Position numbers and translations under genes: made by a program. Shown piece after piece: positions 30,389 to 39,622 of a stretch of DNA of 64,000 nt (its first letter is position 1; each line of letters opens with the position of its first letter). Source of the DNA: Paracoccus sp. DMF-8 (GTDB lineage Bacteria; Pseudomonadota; Alphaproteobacteria; Rhodobacterales; Rhodobacteraceae); contig NZ_JARJHL010000005.1 of NCBI RefSeq assembly GCF_029309835.1, positions 310,001 to 374,000 on the forward strand. The letters are read 5' to 3'. The notes beneath the pieces are model-generated. The model saw only the letters and a program-made list of their open reading frames with translations. It was not told the origin of the DNA and searched no databases.

Positions 30389-31297
30389 TCAAGATCGTTT
30401 CTCCTGCCCTGCGACCAGGGTTTGAAGCCGCGCCACCTCGGCCCGCAACCCGCCGGCCAGTGCCTCCGCCAGCCGGTTCATGCGCGCCGACTGCCGGTCA
30501 TCGGCATGGCGGATCAGCCAGAAACTGCGCGTCAGCGATATCCTGTCGGTCAGGATCCGGCGCACACCGGGGGCAAAGGGGATCGCGAAATCATGGACGA
30601 TCCCCAGCCCCGCCGCCATCCGGATCGCCTGCATCTGCACCGAAACGGAATTCGAGGTCAGCGCCGCCGTCTCGACCCCGGTTTCCGTCAGATAATCCAG
30701 TTCCGGGTCATGGATCATATCGGCGATATAGCCAATCATTCGGTGCTGGCGCAGATCGGCCAGATCGCGGATCGGGGGATGGTCGCGCAGATAGTCCTCA
30801 TGCGCGGCCAGATGCAGATGATAGTCGGTCAGCTTCTGAACCGTCTGGCGCCCGGTCCGCGGCGGCGACACGGCCACCGCCATATCCGCCTCGCGCCGGG
30901 TCAGGTTGAAGACGCGGGGCTGGGCGACGATCTGGATTTCCAGCCCCGGATTGTCGGCGCAAATCCCGGCGCAGATCTGCGGCAGCAGGTAATTCGCGCA
31001 ACCATCCGGCGCGCCGATGCGGAACTGCCCGGTCAGTTCGCCCTGCCCGGTCAATGCCTCGGCCCCGCCTTTCAGCGCGGCTTCGGCGGCTTCGGCATGG
31101 GGCAGCAGGCGTTCGCCCTCGGCGGCAAGGGCGTAACCCTGCGGCGTCTTGACGAACAGCTGCGCGCCAAGCGCCAGTTCCAGCCGCGCCACCCGCCGCC
31201 CCACGGTCGAGGCATCGACGCCAAGCCGCCGCCCCGCCGATGACAGGCTTTCGCTGCGCGCCACCGCCAGAAAAATCCGCAGATCGTCCCAGTCCAT
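30389..31297 (-). CDS. LysR-type transcriptional regulator divergent from mmsA
   Basis: A protein of 302 residues. Winged helix-turn-helix at residues 1-60 (MDWDDLRIFLAVARSESLSS, RRLGVDASTVGRRVARLE), then a periplasmic-binding-like effector domain (GQFRIGAPDGCANYLLPQIC to the C terminus). The divergent position and the repeat elements in the shared promoter suggest control of mmsA, perhaps in response to a valine or inositol catabolite. That is inference from context. Start 31297 is preferred over 31315 because LysR proteins begin close to the first helix. Confidence 0.85.
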   Translation of the reverse strand: MDWDDLRIFLAVARSESLSSAGRRLGVDASTVGRRVARLELALGAQLFVKTPQGYALAAEGERLLPHAEAAEAALKGGAEALTGQGELTGQFRIGAPDGCANYLLPQICAGICADNPGLEIQIVAQPRVFNLTRREADMAVAVSPPRTGRQTVQKLTDYHLHLAAHEDYLRDHPPIRDLADLRQHRMIGYIADMIHDPELDYLTETGVETAALTSNSVSVQMQAIRMAAGLGIVHDFAIPFAPGVRRILTDRISLTRSFWLIRHADDRQSARMNRLAEALAGGLRAEVARLQTLVAGQEKRS

Positions 31298-31308
31298 CCT
31301 GACCAACC

Positions 31309-31334
31309 TTTGCAAAAACGCAAAACGATTTTGC
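31309..31334. promoter_or_regulatory. overlapping inverted repeats between lysR and mmsA
   Basis: TTTGC-AAAAAC-GCAAA (31309-31324) overlaps GCAAAA-CGA-TTTTGC (31320-31334). They lie 12-37 bp before the lysR start and 85 bp before mmsA, the usual place for a LysR operator. The TTTGC half-site also resembles the scfR operator. Confidence 0.6.
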
Positions 31335-31418
31335 CACCATTTGTCTTTCTACGGCAAGGATGCAAGGCTAAGCTGCCCCCGACCACCCGGCACAGGCCGG
31401 TGCAATCAGGAGGATTCG

Positions 31419-32918
31419 ATGCAAGATCTTTACCATTGGATTGATGGCCGCGAAGTTCAGGGCAGCTCGGGCCGCTTCAGCGATGTCTACAATCCCGCGA
31501 CCGGCGAAATCATCGCCCGCGTCCCGCTGGCCAGCGCCGCCGAACTGGATGCGGCCATCGCCAGCGCCGAAAAGGCCCAGATCGGTTGGGCCGCAACCAA
31601 CCCGCAGCGCCGCGCCCGCGTGATGATGCGCTTTGGCCAGTTGATCCAGGACAATATGGACAAGCTGGCCGAACTGGTCAGCCGCGAACATGGCAAGACC
31701 CTGCCCGATGCACGCGGCGACGTGCAGCGCGGGCTTGAGGTGATCGAGGTCTGCATGGGCGCCCCCGCCATGCTCAAGGGCGAATTCACCGACAACGCCG
31801 GCCCCGGCATCGACATCTATTCGATGCGCCAGCCGCTTGGCGTGGTCGCGGGCATCACGCCCTTCAACTTCCCGGCGATGATCCCGCTGTGGAAAATGGG
31901 CCCGGCGCTGGCATCGGGCAACGCCATGATCCTGAAACCGTCCGAGCGCGTGCCCTCGACCTCGCTGCTGCTGGCGAAACTCGCGCAAGAGGCGGGCCTG
32001 CCCGATGGCGTGCTGCAGGTCGTGAACGGCGACAAGGACGCGGTCGATGCGCTGCTCGACCACCCGACGATCCAGGCGGTGGGCTTTGTCGGATCGACCC
32101 CGATCGCGCAATATATCTATGGCCGCGCCGCGACCAACGGCAAACGCGCCCAATGCTTCGGCGGCGCGAAAAACCACATGCTGATCATGCCCGACGCGGA
32201 TCTGGACAAGGCCGCCGATGCGCTGATCGGCGCAGGCTTCGGCGCAGCGGGCGAACGCTGCATGGCGATTTCGGTCGCGGTCCCGGTCGGCCAGAAAACC
32301 GCCGATGCGCTGATCGAACGCCTGATCCCGCAGATCGAGAAACTCAAGGTCGGCCCCTATACCGCCGGCGACGATGTCGATTTCGGCCCGGTCATCACCG
32401 CCGCGTCGAAAACCCGGATCGAGGGGCTGATCGCCTCCGGCGTCGAACAGGGCGCGAAACTGCTGATCGACGGCCGCGGCCTGAATATCCAGGGCTATGA
32501 AAACGGCTTCTTCACCGGCCCGTCGCTGTTCGACCACGTCACCCGCGACATGGACATCTACAAAGAGGAAATCTTTGGCCCGGTCCTGACCACCGTCCGC
32601 ACCGACAGCTATCAGGACGCGCTGGATCTGGTCATGGATAACGACTATGGCAACGGCACCGCGATCTTCACCGCCGATGGCGACACGGCCCGCGACTTCG
32701 CCAGCCGTGTCAATGTCGGCATGGTCGGCGTGAACTTCCCGATCCCGGTCCCGCTGAGCTATTATTCCTTTGGCGGCTGGAAAAAATCGGCCTTCGGCGA
32801 CCTGAACCAATACGGTCCCGACGCGCTCCGCTTCTATACGAAAACCAAAACCGTCACGGCGCGCTGGTTCTCGGGGATCAAGGATGGCGCCAGCCTCAAC
32901 TTCAAGGCGCTGGACTGA
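31419..32918 (+). CDS. mmsA: CoA-acylating methylmalonate-semialdehyde dehydrogenase
   Basis: A protein of 499 residues. It converts methylmalonate or malonate semialdehyde, NAD and CoA to propionyl- or acetyl-CoA in valine and myo-inositol breakdown. The N terminus DLYHWIDGREVQGSSGRF, the block GITPFNFPAMIPLWKMGPAL and the catalytic Cys in GAAGERCMAISVAV (the GERCM form is typical of MmsA) are present, with VGVNFPIPVPLSYYSFGGWK near the end. Start: ATG 31419 after AGGAGGATTCG. Confidence 0.95.
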   Translation: MQDLYHWIDGREVQGSSGRFSDVYNPATGEIIARVPLASAAELDAAIASAEKAQIGWAATNPQRRARVMMRFGQLIQDNMDKLAELVSREHGKTLPDARGDVQRGLEVIEVCMGAPAMLKGEFTDNAGPGIDIYSMRQPLGVVAGITPFNFPAMIPLWKMGPALASGNAMILKPSERVPSTSLLLAKLAQEAGLPDGVLQVVNGDKDAVDALLDHPTIQAVGFVGSTPIAQYIYGRAATNGKRAQCFGGAKNHMLIMPDADLDKAADALIGAGFGAAGERCMAISVAVPVGQKTADALIERLIPQIEKLKVGPYTAGDDVDFGPVITAASKTRIEGLIASGVEQGAKLLIDGRGLNIQGYENGFFTGPSLFDHVTRDMDIYKEEIFGPVLTTVRTDSYQDALDLVMDNDYGNGTAIFTADGDTARDFASRVNVGMVGVNFPIPVPLSYYSFGGWKKSAFGDLNQYGPDALRFYTKTKTVTARWFSGIKDGASLNFKALD

Positions 32919-33339
32919 TTGCCAAGCCGCGACATGGGTATTTGGATGATAGAGAAAGCGATTTCTTCATCACCTAAATACCCATGAAAGGGTGAAGAAC
33001 AGATGGTATCGGCAGCCTTGTCGGTGCCATCGCAGGAAATGGGCCTGCGGCTGGAACGGGCGATCTTGCGATCAGCAAAGACCGTGACGCGGGCCGTATC
33101 ATCTTCGCCCGGCCAGGCGCCCGATGCGCGTCCCTGGCGATTGCGCGCCTCTGTCGATCACAAGCATGGCAAAGGGACGATTTTTGGGCCGTGCCGTCGC
33201 ACTTGGCCGCACATTGTTTCGTGTGATTTTTGCAACAGACGACGGTCATTTCTGATGATCCGGGAACCGTCAGCCGGCGGTATCGGTTCGCGATTGAAAC
33301 CTGCGAAGAGGTTCACACAGGCAAGACGACGATCGGATC
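32919..33339. other. 421-bp intergenic region with a long hairpin, no convincing gene
   Basis: The left end holds the 25-bp stem described separately. The rest has overlapping open frames on both strands, none with a ribosome site or family-like sequence. It presumably contains the promoter of the RcnB-like gene. Confidence 0.5.
32933..32986. terminator. long hairpin with GCGA tetraloop after mmsA
   Basis: Arms CATGGGTATTT (32933-32943) and AAATACCCATG (32976-32986) are perfect and the stem continues with two mismatches and two G-U pairs to a GCGA loop at 32958-32961, about 25 pairs in all. It begins 15 bp after the mmsA stop. It has no T run, so it may stabilise the 3' end or belong to a dispersed repeat family. 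Confidence 0.7.
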
Positions 33340-33819
33340 ATGACGGGCGTTCCAGCAACAATCAGGGCCAGCGCGCTGGCCTGCACATGTATCGCATTAT
33401 CCCTGGGTGGAAGCCTGGGGCGCCATGCGGTGGCCAATGAACCCGTTGCTGCCGCGAGCAGCCCGGCAGAGCCACAATCGGCATCGGCGGCCCCTTCCCC
33501 CTCTAAACCCGCTGCCGGCGCCGACGATTCTTGCGGGGCGGGCTGCGCGGCACGAAGTCTGGGGGCGCGAAATCTGGGGGATGATCCGGCGCGCCTGAAT
33601 ACTGGCAATGGCACTGCGCAATCTGGGGGGGCGTTCAAGATCGGCGCGCGTGTCGATCCGCAAGAGCTGCATGTCGTGACCCGCCCCGGCCTGTATGGCA
33701 TGGGCCATCCGCCGCGTGGCAACAGCTATGGTGTCGTCAATGGCCGGTTGATCCGTTTCGACCCGGATACGATGCAGCTGCTGTCGGTGATCCGCGACGT
33801 CGACCAGATTCTGGATTGA
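33340..33819 (+). CDS. exported RcnB-like protein
   Basis: A protein of 159 residues. An N-terminal signal sequence (ATIRASALACTCIALSLGG) is followed by a low-complexity Ala/Ser/Pro linker. The C-terminal 50 residues (ELHVVTRPGLYGMGHPPRGN, then YGVVNGRLIRFDPDTMQLLS) match the RcnB-type periplasmic domain, where 'Y.VVDG.LIR.D..T..VL..I' is usual. RcnB of E. coli affects nickel/cobalt homeostasis, but most relatives have unknown roles. It is convergent with recN. Confidence 0.75.
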   Translation: MTGVPATIRASALACTCIALSLGGSLGRHAVANEPVAAASSPAEPQSASAAPSPSKPAAGADDSCGAGCAARSLGARNLGDDPARLNTGNGTAQSGGAFKIGARVDPQELHVVTRPGLYGMGHPPRGNSYGVVNGRLIRFDPDTMQLLSVIRDVDQILD

Positions 33820-33831
33820 ACGGGTCGTCAG

Positions 33832-33862
33832 CCTATTGGGCCAGTTCAACCTATTGGGCCAG
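33832..33862. repeat. 13-bp direct repeat duplicating the recN stop region
   Basis: CCTATTGGGCCAG at 33832-33844 and 33850-33862 (period 18). The second copy covers the last codons and TAG stop of recN (minus strand); the first reproduces Leu-Ala-Gln-stop downstream. Confidence 0.9.
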
Positions 33863-35494
33863 CAACGACCGGGCGGCCTCTCTGGCGGCGGGGGTGACCT
33901 GTTCGCCGGCCAGCATGCGGGCGATTTCATCGACCCGTTCGGTCTGGTCCAGCGCCTCGACCGTCGAGGTCGTGACATGACCCGTCACCGATTTCGACAC
34001 GCGGAAATGCTGGCTGGCCAGCGCCGCGACCTGGGGTGAATGGGTGACGACCAGCACCTGCGCCTGTTCGGCAAGCCGCGCCAGCCTGCGCCCGACGGCA
34101 TCGGCGGTCGCGCCCCCGACGCCACGGTCGATTTCGTCGAAGATCAGCACCAGCGCATCATTGCCCCGCGCAAGGCAGACCTTGAGCGCCAGCAGAAAGC
34201 GCGACAACTCGCCGCCAGAGGCAATGCGGTCCAGCGGTCCGGCGGGTGCGCCGGGGTTGGTGGCAACAGTGAAGGCCACCGCGTCGCGGCCTTCAGGGCC
34301 GGGATCGCCCGCCGTCACGCGGGTTTCGAAAACGGCGCGTTCCATCTTGAGCGGGGCAAGCTCGGCCGCCATCGCGGCATCGAGCCGCTTGGCGGCCGCC
34401 GCCCTTTGGGCGGTCAAGGCGCTGGCGGCAAGGTCATAGCGGGCTTCGGCCTCGGACAGGGATTGCACAAGCCCGGCGATTTCGCCCTCACCCGCGTCAA
34501 GATCGGCCAGCCTGTCGCGCAGGTCACCCGCGAGCGTCGCCAGATCATCGGGCAGCACGTCATGTTTGCGGGCCAGCGCGCGCAGGGCAAACAGGCGTTC
34601 TTCGGTCGTTTCCAGATCGCGGGGGTCGAAATCCATGGCATCCAGCGCGGCTTCGATACCCGAAGATGCCTCGCCCAGTTCGATCAGGGCGCGTTGCAGC
34701 GCGGCGGTCGAAGCTTCGAGCGCACCATCGGCCTGATCGGCGGCGGTTTCCAGCCAGCGCACGGCGTCCAGCATCGCGCCTTCGGCGCCGCCGGTGCCGA
34801 GCGCCTGCAGGGCACGGGCGACATCGCTGCGGATACGTTCGGCGCCCTGCATGGCGCGGCGGCGGGTGTCCAGATCAGCCTCTTCGCCGGGTTGGGGGTC
34901 GAGCTTGTCCAGTTCGGCGACAGCGTGGCGCAAAAATTCCTCTTCGCCCTCGGCGGCGCGCAAGCGGTCTTCGGCGGCGTGCAAGGCCGCAGCGGAGGCG
35001 CAGCGTGCGGCCCATGCGGCGCGCGCGTCCGAAAGGTCCAGCCCACCGAAAGCATCCAGCAGCAGACGATGTCCGCGCGGGTTCAGCAGCCCGCGATCAT
35101 CATGCTGGCCATGCAGTTCGACCAGCGTTTCCGACAGCGCCCGCAAGACCTCGCCCGAGGCGCGGCGGTCGTTGATCCAGCCGGTCTTGCGCCCGTCGGA
35201 ATTGTTGACGCGACGCAGGATCAATTCATCCTCGACCGGGAAACCCGCCTCGGCCAGAAGGGTGCGGGCGGGGTGGTCGGAGGGCAGGTCGAATTCCGCC
35301 GTGACCTCGGCCTGCGTGGCGCCCTGCCGCACCAGATCGGCGCGACCGCGCCAGCCCAGCACAAAGCCCAGACAATCCAGCAGGATGGATTTCCCCGCGC
35401 CGGTTTCGCCCGTCAGCACATTCAGCCCCGAATGAAATTCGAGCTGAATGCGATCAATCAGCAGCACATCGCGGATATCGAGATGCCGAAGCAT
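33851..35494 (-). CDS. recN: DNA repair protein RecN
   Basis: A protein of 547 residues, the family length. SMC-like ATPase for double-strand break repair. Walker A LTGETGAGKSILLDCLGFVL near the N terminus, long coiled-coil arms (about 160-360), then the signature IASGGELSRFLLALKVCL and Walker B ALVLIFDEIDRGVGG with VVTHSPQVAALA. It lies 6 bp downstream of bamD on the same strand. Its stop codon region is duplicated. Confidence 0.96.
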   Translation of the reverse strand: MLRHLDIRDVLLIDRIQLEFHSGLNVLTGETGAGKSILLDCLGFVLGWRGRADLVRQGATQAEVTAEFDLPSDHPARTLLAEAGFPVEDELILRRVNNSDGRKTGWINDRRASGEVLRALSETLVELHGQHDDRGLLNPRGHRLLLDAFGGLDLSDARAAWAARCASAAALHAAEDRLRAAEGEEEFLRHAVAELDKLDPQPGEEADLDTRRRAMQGAERIRSDVARALQALGTGGAEGAMLDAVRWLETAADQADGALEASTAALQRALIELGEASSGIEAALDAMDFDPRDLETTEERLFALRALARKHDVLPDDLATLAGDLRDRLADLDAGEGEIAGLVQSLSEAEARYDLAASALTAQRAAAAKRLDAAMAAELAPLKMERAVFETRVTAGDPGPEGRDAVAFTVATNPGAPAGPLDRIASGGELSRFLLALKVCLARGNDALVLIFDEIDRGVGGATADAVGRRLARLAEQAQVLVVTHSPQVAALASQHFRVSKSVTGHVTTSTVEALDQTERVDEIARMLAGEQVTPAAREAARSLLAQ

Positions 35495-35500
35495 CCGCGT

Positions 35501-36343
35501 CTACAGCCACTTGCCCTGAATGACCTGGCGGTGGATCCGGGTCAGCCAGCTGTCGCCACGGGCCTGCGGCGACAGACCGTGGCCGCGCAACTGCTGATAG
35601 GCGTCCTGATAGAAGGGCGAGGACTGGAAGTTATGGCCCAGAATCGCGCCTGCGGTTTGCGCCTCGTCGTTCAGGCCAAGCGCCAGATAGGCCTCGACCA
35701 GACGCATCAGCGCCTCGGGGGTGTGGGTCGTGGTCTGATAATCCTCGACCACCACGCGGAAACGGTTGATCGACGCGGAATAATGCTTGCGCTTCAGATA
35801 GTAGCGGCCGATTTCCATTTCCTTGGCGGCAAGGTGGTCAAAGGCCAGATCGAATTTCAGGATCGCCGAACGGGCATATTCGGTGTCGGGATATTCCTCG
35901 ATCACCTCGCGCAGCGATTGCAGCGCCTGGAAGGTCAGGCCCTGATCGCGGCCGATGTCGTCGATCTGGTCGTAATAGGACAGGGCCAGCAGATAGCGCG
36001 CATAGGCCGCATCCTCATCACCCGGATAGGTGTCGATGAAACGCTGCGCAGCGCCCCGCGCCTCTTCGTAGTCGCGCGATTTGTGGTAGCTGTAGGCCTG
36101 CATGATCAGCGCGCGCTTGGCCCATTCGGAATAGGGATACAGGCGCTCGATCTCGCTGAAATAGCGGACGGCATCCTTGGGGCGCGTGTTGTTTTCCAGT
36201 TCGTATTCGCCGCGCTTGTAGATTTCCTCGGCCGTGAAATTCTCAAGCGATTCGTTGCTGTTGACGCGGTCGCGGTTGCCGCATCCGGTAAGCAGACCAA
36301 GCGTAAGCGCCAAAGCCACGAGGGGACCCGCTGTTCTCATCAC
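35501..36343 (-). CDS. bamD: outer membrane assembly lipoprotein BamD
   Basis: A protein of 280 residues. Lipoprotein signal ending LLTGC. TPR-type repeats follow: FTAEEIYKRGEYELENNTRP, AVRYFSEIERLYPYSEWAKR, AYARYLLALSYYDQIDDIGR, with the conserved R-D of the BamD family. It is part of the beta-barrel assembly complex on the periplasmic face of the outer membrane. It lies between lpxC and recN, the usual alphaproteobacterial order. Start 36343 or the next Met codon. Confidence 0.95.
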   Translation of the reverse strand: MMRTAGPLVALALTLGLLTGCGNRDRVNSNESLENFTAEEIYKRGEYELENNTRPKDAVRYFSEIERLYPYSEWAKRALIMQAYSYHKSRDYEEARGAAQRFIDTYPGDEDAAYARYLLALSYYDQIDDIGRDQGLTFQALQSLREVIEEYPDTEYARSAILKFDLAFDHLAAKEMEIGRYYLKRKHYSASINRFRVVVEDYQTTTHTPEALMRLVEAYLALGLNDEAQTAGAILGHNFQSSPFYQDAYQQLRGHGLSPQARGDSWLTRIHRQVIQGKWL

Positions 36344-36538
36344 TTAACCTGCCTGTCCGAATCCATTCAAATCGCCATGCCCGCAAGGGCACAACCCCGC
36401 CGTCCTATCACAGAAAAATCCGGGGCGCAAAATGCCAAAACATTCAGGAGATCGTGAATTCCAGGCCATGCCGAAAGATGTTTCCGCAGATGAAAAGGGC
36501 GCGCAACCGCGCGCCCGCAATCCTGTCTAAAGCGCCCG

Positions 36539-37468
36539 TCAGGCGACGGCAAGCTGGCCCGGTTGCGCGATCTTGTGAAAGATCCCCGCGCCCGGCATCC
36601 GGTCTTCCAGCCGGGGGGAACAGCTCACCCATTCCCAGGCATCGGCATCGGCGAACAGCGCGCGCAGCAGCTTGTTGGTCATCGCGTGCCCGGCGCGGTG
36701 GCCGGTGTAGCGTGCCAGCAGCGGCCCGCCCGCCAGCGCCAGATCGCCCATCGCGTCCAGCATCTTGTGGCGCACGGCCTCGTCCTCGTGGCGCAGGCCG
36801 CCCGGCGACAGCACCTTGTCGCCGTCGATGACGACCGCGTTCAGGAAGGTGCCGCCAAGGGCCAGCCCGGATTTCTGCATCATTTCGACATCCGACAGGC
36901 GACAGAAGGTGCGGCTGTCCATCAGCTCGCGGACGAAGGCGCCATTGGCCATGTCCAGCCGCTTTTCCTGATGACCGATCGCGGCATCGGCAAAGTCGAT
37001 GTCGAAATGGATTTCCAGATGGTCGGCCGGGGTCAGGCGGGCAAAGGCCTCTCCCTGACGGATCTCGACCGGTTTCAGCACCCGGATGGCGCGCAGGGGG
37101 GAATCGGGCTGCGCGCGCAGGCCCGCCTCGAAAATGCCCTTGACGAAGGGGGCCGAGGATCCATCGAGGATCGGCACTTCGGGACCGTTCACCTCGACCA
37201 GCGCGTTGTTCACGCCAAGCCCGGCCAGCGCGGCCATGACATGTTCGATGGTCGAGACGCTGGCGCCATCTTCGTTTTCCAGAAGCGTGCAGAGCTGCGA
37301 AGGCGTGACATGATCCCAAAGGGCCGGGATCCGCGCGCCGCCCAGATCACTGCGCGAAAAGACAATGCCGAAATCTGCGGGCGCAGGCAGGATCGTCAGG
37401 CGAACGGCCGCACCGGAATGCAGGCCAACCCCGCGAAACTGCGCTTTGCGTGCAAGTGTATATTGCAT
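36539..37468 (-). CDS. lpxC: UDP-3-O-acyl-N-acetylglucosamine deacetylase
   Basis: A protein of 309 residues. Zinc enzyme for the committed step of lipid A synthesis. It starts MQYTLARKAQFRGVGLHSGA. The Zn ligands are visible in VSTIEHVMAALAGLG (first His) and EDEAVRHKMLDAMGDLAL (His and Asp), and HRAGHAMTNKLL holds the catalytic His. Start: ATG 37468; an in-frame extension to 37504 lacks family sequence. It lies downstream of ftsZ with a terminator between them. Confidence 0.96.
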   Translation of the reverse strand: MQYTLARKAQFRGVGLHSGAAVRLTILPAPADFGIVFSRSDLGGARIPALWDHVTPSQLCTLLENEDGASVSTIEHVMAALAGLGVNNALVEVNGPEVPILDGSSAPFVKGIFEAGLRAQPDSPLRAIRVLKPVEIRQGEAFARLTPADHLEIHFDIDFADAAIGHQEKRLDMANGAFVRELMDSRTFCRLSDVEMMQKSGLALGGTFLNAVVIDGDKVLSPGGLRHEDEAVRHKMLDAMGDLALAGGPLLARYTGHRAGHAMTNKLLRALFADADAWEWVSCSPRLEDRMPGAGIFHKIAQPGQLAVA

Positions 37469-37681
37469 GTCAGACCGTCTTTTCCGTTTCTGTCCCGGTC
37501 CCATCCGACCGGCTTATTCCATCCTTGCAGCGCGGATCTGGAATCAGTCCATCGCTGCATGATTTCAGTTAGGCACGGTCCCCGCCGCGCTCAATTAACG
37601 AATTGTGTCGGTCTGTAACATTCGCCGCAGGATTCCGGCAGGATTTCGGCGGCAGCAGGCAACGATTTGATATCACAAACG

Positions 37682-37706
37682 AAAAGAGGGCCCCTTGGGA
37701 CCCTCT
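37682..37706 (-). terminator. Rho-independent terminator of ftsZ
   Basis: Read on the minus strand: AAGAGGGTCCC, a short loop, then GGGGCCCTC and TTTTC. It lies 35 bp after the ftsZ stop and separates ftsZ from lpxC. Confidence 0.8.
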
Positions 37707-37740
37707 TGATGACATATATGTCTCGATTTTGTGAACGCGG

Positions 37741-39402
37741 TCAGTTCGCCTGACGACGCAGGAAGGCCGGGATTTCGACGTGATCTTCACCATTGTCGGG
37801 GCTGGCAAGATCTTCGAAACCGTTGTCGAAACCGCTGCGCTGACGGCTGGCCATGCGCTCGCTGACCCGCTCGGAGATCGAGGCGGCATTGGGTTTCGGG
37901 GCGGCAGGCTGGTCGCCCCGGCCACCGGCCATGCGTTCGATCATGCGGCCCAGACCGGCCATGCGACCGCCAAGGGCACCGCGCTGCGCATCCTGCTGGG
38001 GATCGGCGGCGGGGCGTTGCTGCTGGCCGAGGCCTGCGGAACGCTGCGCGGCCGCGCGGGCCTGCTGTTCGGCGGGATCGCTGGTCACGGCGCGGTTCAG
38101 CCGGTCCAGCACCTGCTGCGAGGGCTGGCCCATCGGACGCGCCCGAGGCTGCGGCGCCGTGAATTCGCCGGCATCGGCGATCAGTGGATCGGCGGCAGGG
38201 CGGCGATGTTCTTCGGGGCTATAGGCCGGTTTGGGCATGTCATCCGCCGCTTCGGGGGCCGAAGGCACATGACGTTCGCCGGCGGCCGGGGTGCTTGCAA
38301 CGGAATGGTTGCGACGCGGCGGCACATTGTCCACCTCATCCACGACCGGCGCCGCTTTCTGCGCGACCGAAGGGGTCTGGGTCAGCGGTTCGCGCATGCC
38401 GCGGCGCGGCAGGTTCGGTTCTGCGCCGGCGGCAATCGCCGCGTCGATGCCCGTCGCCACGACCGAGACGCGGACCGCGCCTTCCAGATCGGGGTCGAGG
38501 GTCGAACCGACGATGATATTGGCATCGGCATCGACCTTTTCGCGGATCTTTTCGGCCGCCTCGTCCATTTCGAACAGGGTCAGGTCGTAGCCGCCGGTGA
38601 TGTTGATCAGCACGCCCTTGGCGCCGTGCAGGCTGATTTCGTCCAGCAGCGGGTTGGCAATCGCCTTCTCGGCGGCCTGCACCGCGCGGTTCTCGCCCGA
38701 GGCTTCGCCGGTGCCCATCATCGCCTTGCCCATTTCGTCCATCACGGCGCGGACATCGGCAAAGTCGAGGTTGATCAGGCCGGGGCGGACCATCAGGTCG
38801 GTGACGCCCTTGACGCCCTGATACAGCACGTCATCGGCCATCGCGAAGGCCTCGGTGAAGGTGGTTTTTTCGTTGGCCAGACGGAACAGGTTCTGGTTGG
38901 GGATGATGATCAGCGTATCGACGACCTTTTGCAGCGCCTCAAGGCCCTCATCGGCCTGACGCATGCGCTTGCTGCCTTCGAACTGGAAGGGCTTGGTCAC
39001 GACGCCGACGGTCAGGATGCCCATTTCGCGCGCGGCCTGAGCGATGATCGGGGCCGCGCCGGTGCCGGTGCCGCCGCCCATGCCAGCTGTGATGAAACAC
39101 ATATGCGCGCCCATCAGGTGGTCGACGATATCCTCGATGGTTTCCTCGGCCGCTTTCGCGCCGATCGAGGGTTTCGCGCCCGCGCCCAGACCTTCGGTGA
39201 CCTTGGGGCCCAGTTGCACGCGGTTTTCCGAACGCGATTGGGCCAGGGCCTGCGCGTCGGTGTTGGCGACGACGAATTCGACCCCATCCAGCTGCTTTTC
39301 GATCATGTTGTTGACCGCGTTGCCGCCTGCCCCGCCGACACCGAAAACGGTGATGCGCGGCTTCAGTTCCTGATCTTCGTTCAGCATCAGATTGAGGTTC
39401 AT
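37741..39402 (-). CDS. ftsZ: cell division protein FtsZ
   Basis: A protein of 553 residues, long because of an extended C-terminal linker as in other Rhodobacterales. Tubulin-like GTPase that forms the division ring. The GTP-binding GGGTGTG is at residues 109-115, with [14 protein letters not shown] at the N terminus and the T7 loop in [13 protein letters not shown]. The ~230-residue Pro/Ala/Gln-rich linker ends in the conserved tail [12 protein letters not shown] that binds FtsA and other partners. It is intact. Confidence 0.98.
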   Translation of the reverse strand: MNLNLMLNEDQELKPRITVFGVGGAGGNAVNNMIEKQLDGVEFVVANTDAQALAQSRSENRVQLGPKVTEGLGAGAKPSIGAKAAEETIEDIVDHLMGAHMCFITAGMGGGTGTGAAPIIAQAAREMGILTVGVVTKPFQFEGSKRMRQADEGLEALQKVVDTLIIIPNQNLFRLANEKTTFTEAFAMADDVLYQGVKGVTDLMVRPGLINLDFADVRAVMDEMGKAMMGTGEASGENRAVQAAEKAIANPLLDEISLHGAKGVLINITGGYDLTLFEMDEAAEKIREKVDADANIIVGSTLDPDLEGAVRVSVVATGIDAAIAAGAEPNLPRRGMREPLTQTPSVAQKAAPVVDEVDNVPPRRNHSVASTPAAGERHVPSAPEAADDMPKPAYSPEEHRRPAADPLIADAGEFTAPQPRARPMGQPSQQVLDRLNRAVTSDPAEQQARAAAQRSAGLGQQQRPAADPQQDAQRGALGGRMAGLGRMIERMAGGRGDQPAAPKPNAASISERVSERMASRQRSGFDNGFEDLASPDNGEDHVEIPAFLRRQAN

Positions 39403-39622
39403 TGCTCGTTGCCCTTGTCTGTTGCGCCGGGCGCGCGATCGCCCGGGCGAATCCCCCGTATTGCCTGAAGCCTACCGATATTACGGCCAAGCGTCACCCG
39501 AAAAACACAGTTATCCCACAAAATCTGGCGTAGGAACGCCCCTGTTTAGGCGGTATATCGCGCACACCCCATCATCTGGTGTGGATAACTTCGCCACACC
39601 GCATTCCGGCTGGAAAATGCAA
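39403..39622 (-). promoter_or_regulatory. ftsA-ftsZ intergenic region with DnaA box and GANTC site
   Basis: It holds TGTGGATAA at 39580-39588, a perfect DnaA box (TTATCCACA) on the minus strand, a near match TTATCCCACA at 39511-39520, and one GAATC site at 39449-39453 (CcrM target type). Both kinds of site are known in cell-cycle control of ftsZ in Caulobacter. A separate ftsZ promoter here is therefore likely. Confidence 0.55.

Noticed and set aside
32974..33249. 91-codon minus-strand frame with several cysteines after mmsA
   Set aside because: No ribosome site, no family resemblance, and it runs through the hairpin.
34040..36457. Open frame of about 800 codons on the plus strand opposite recN and bamD
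   Set aside because: Antisense to two unmistakable genes; Arg/Gln-rich composition with no motif.
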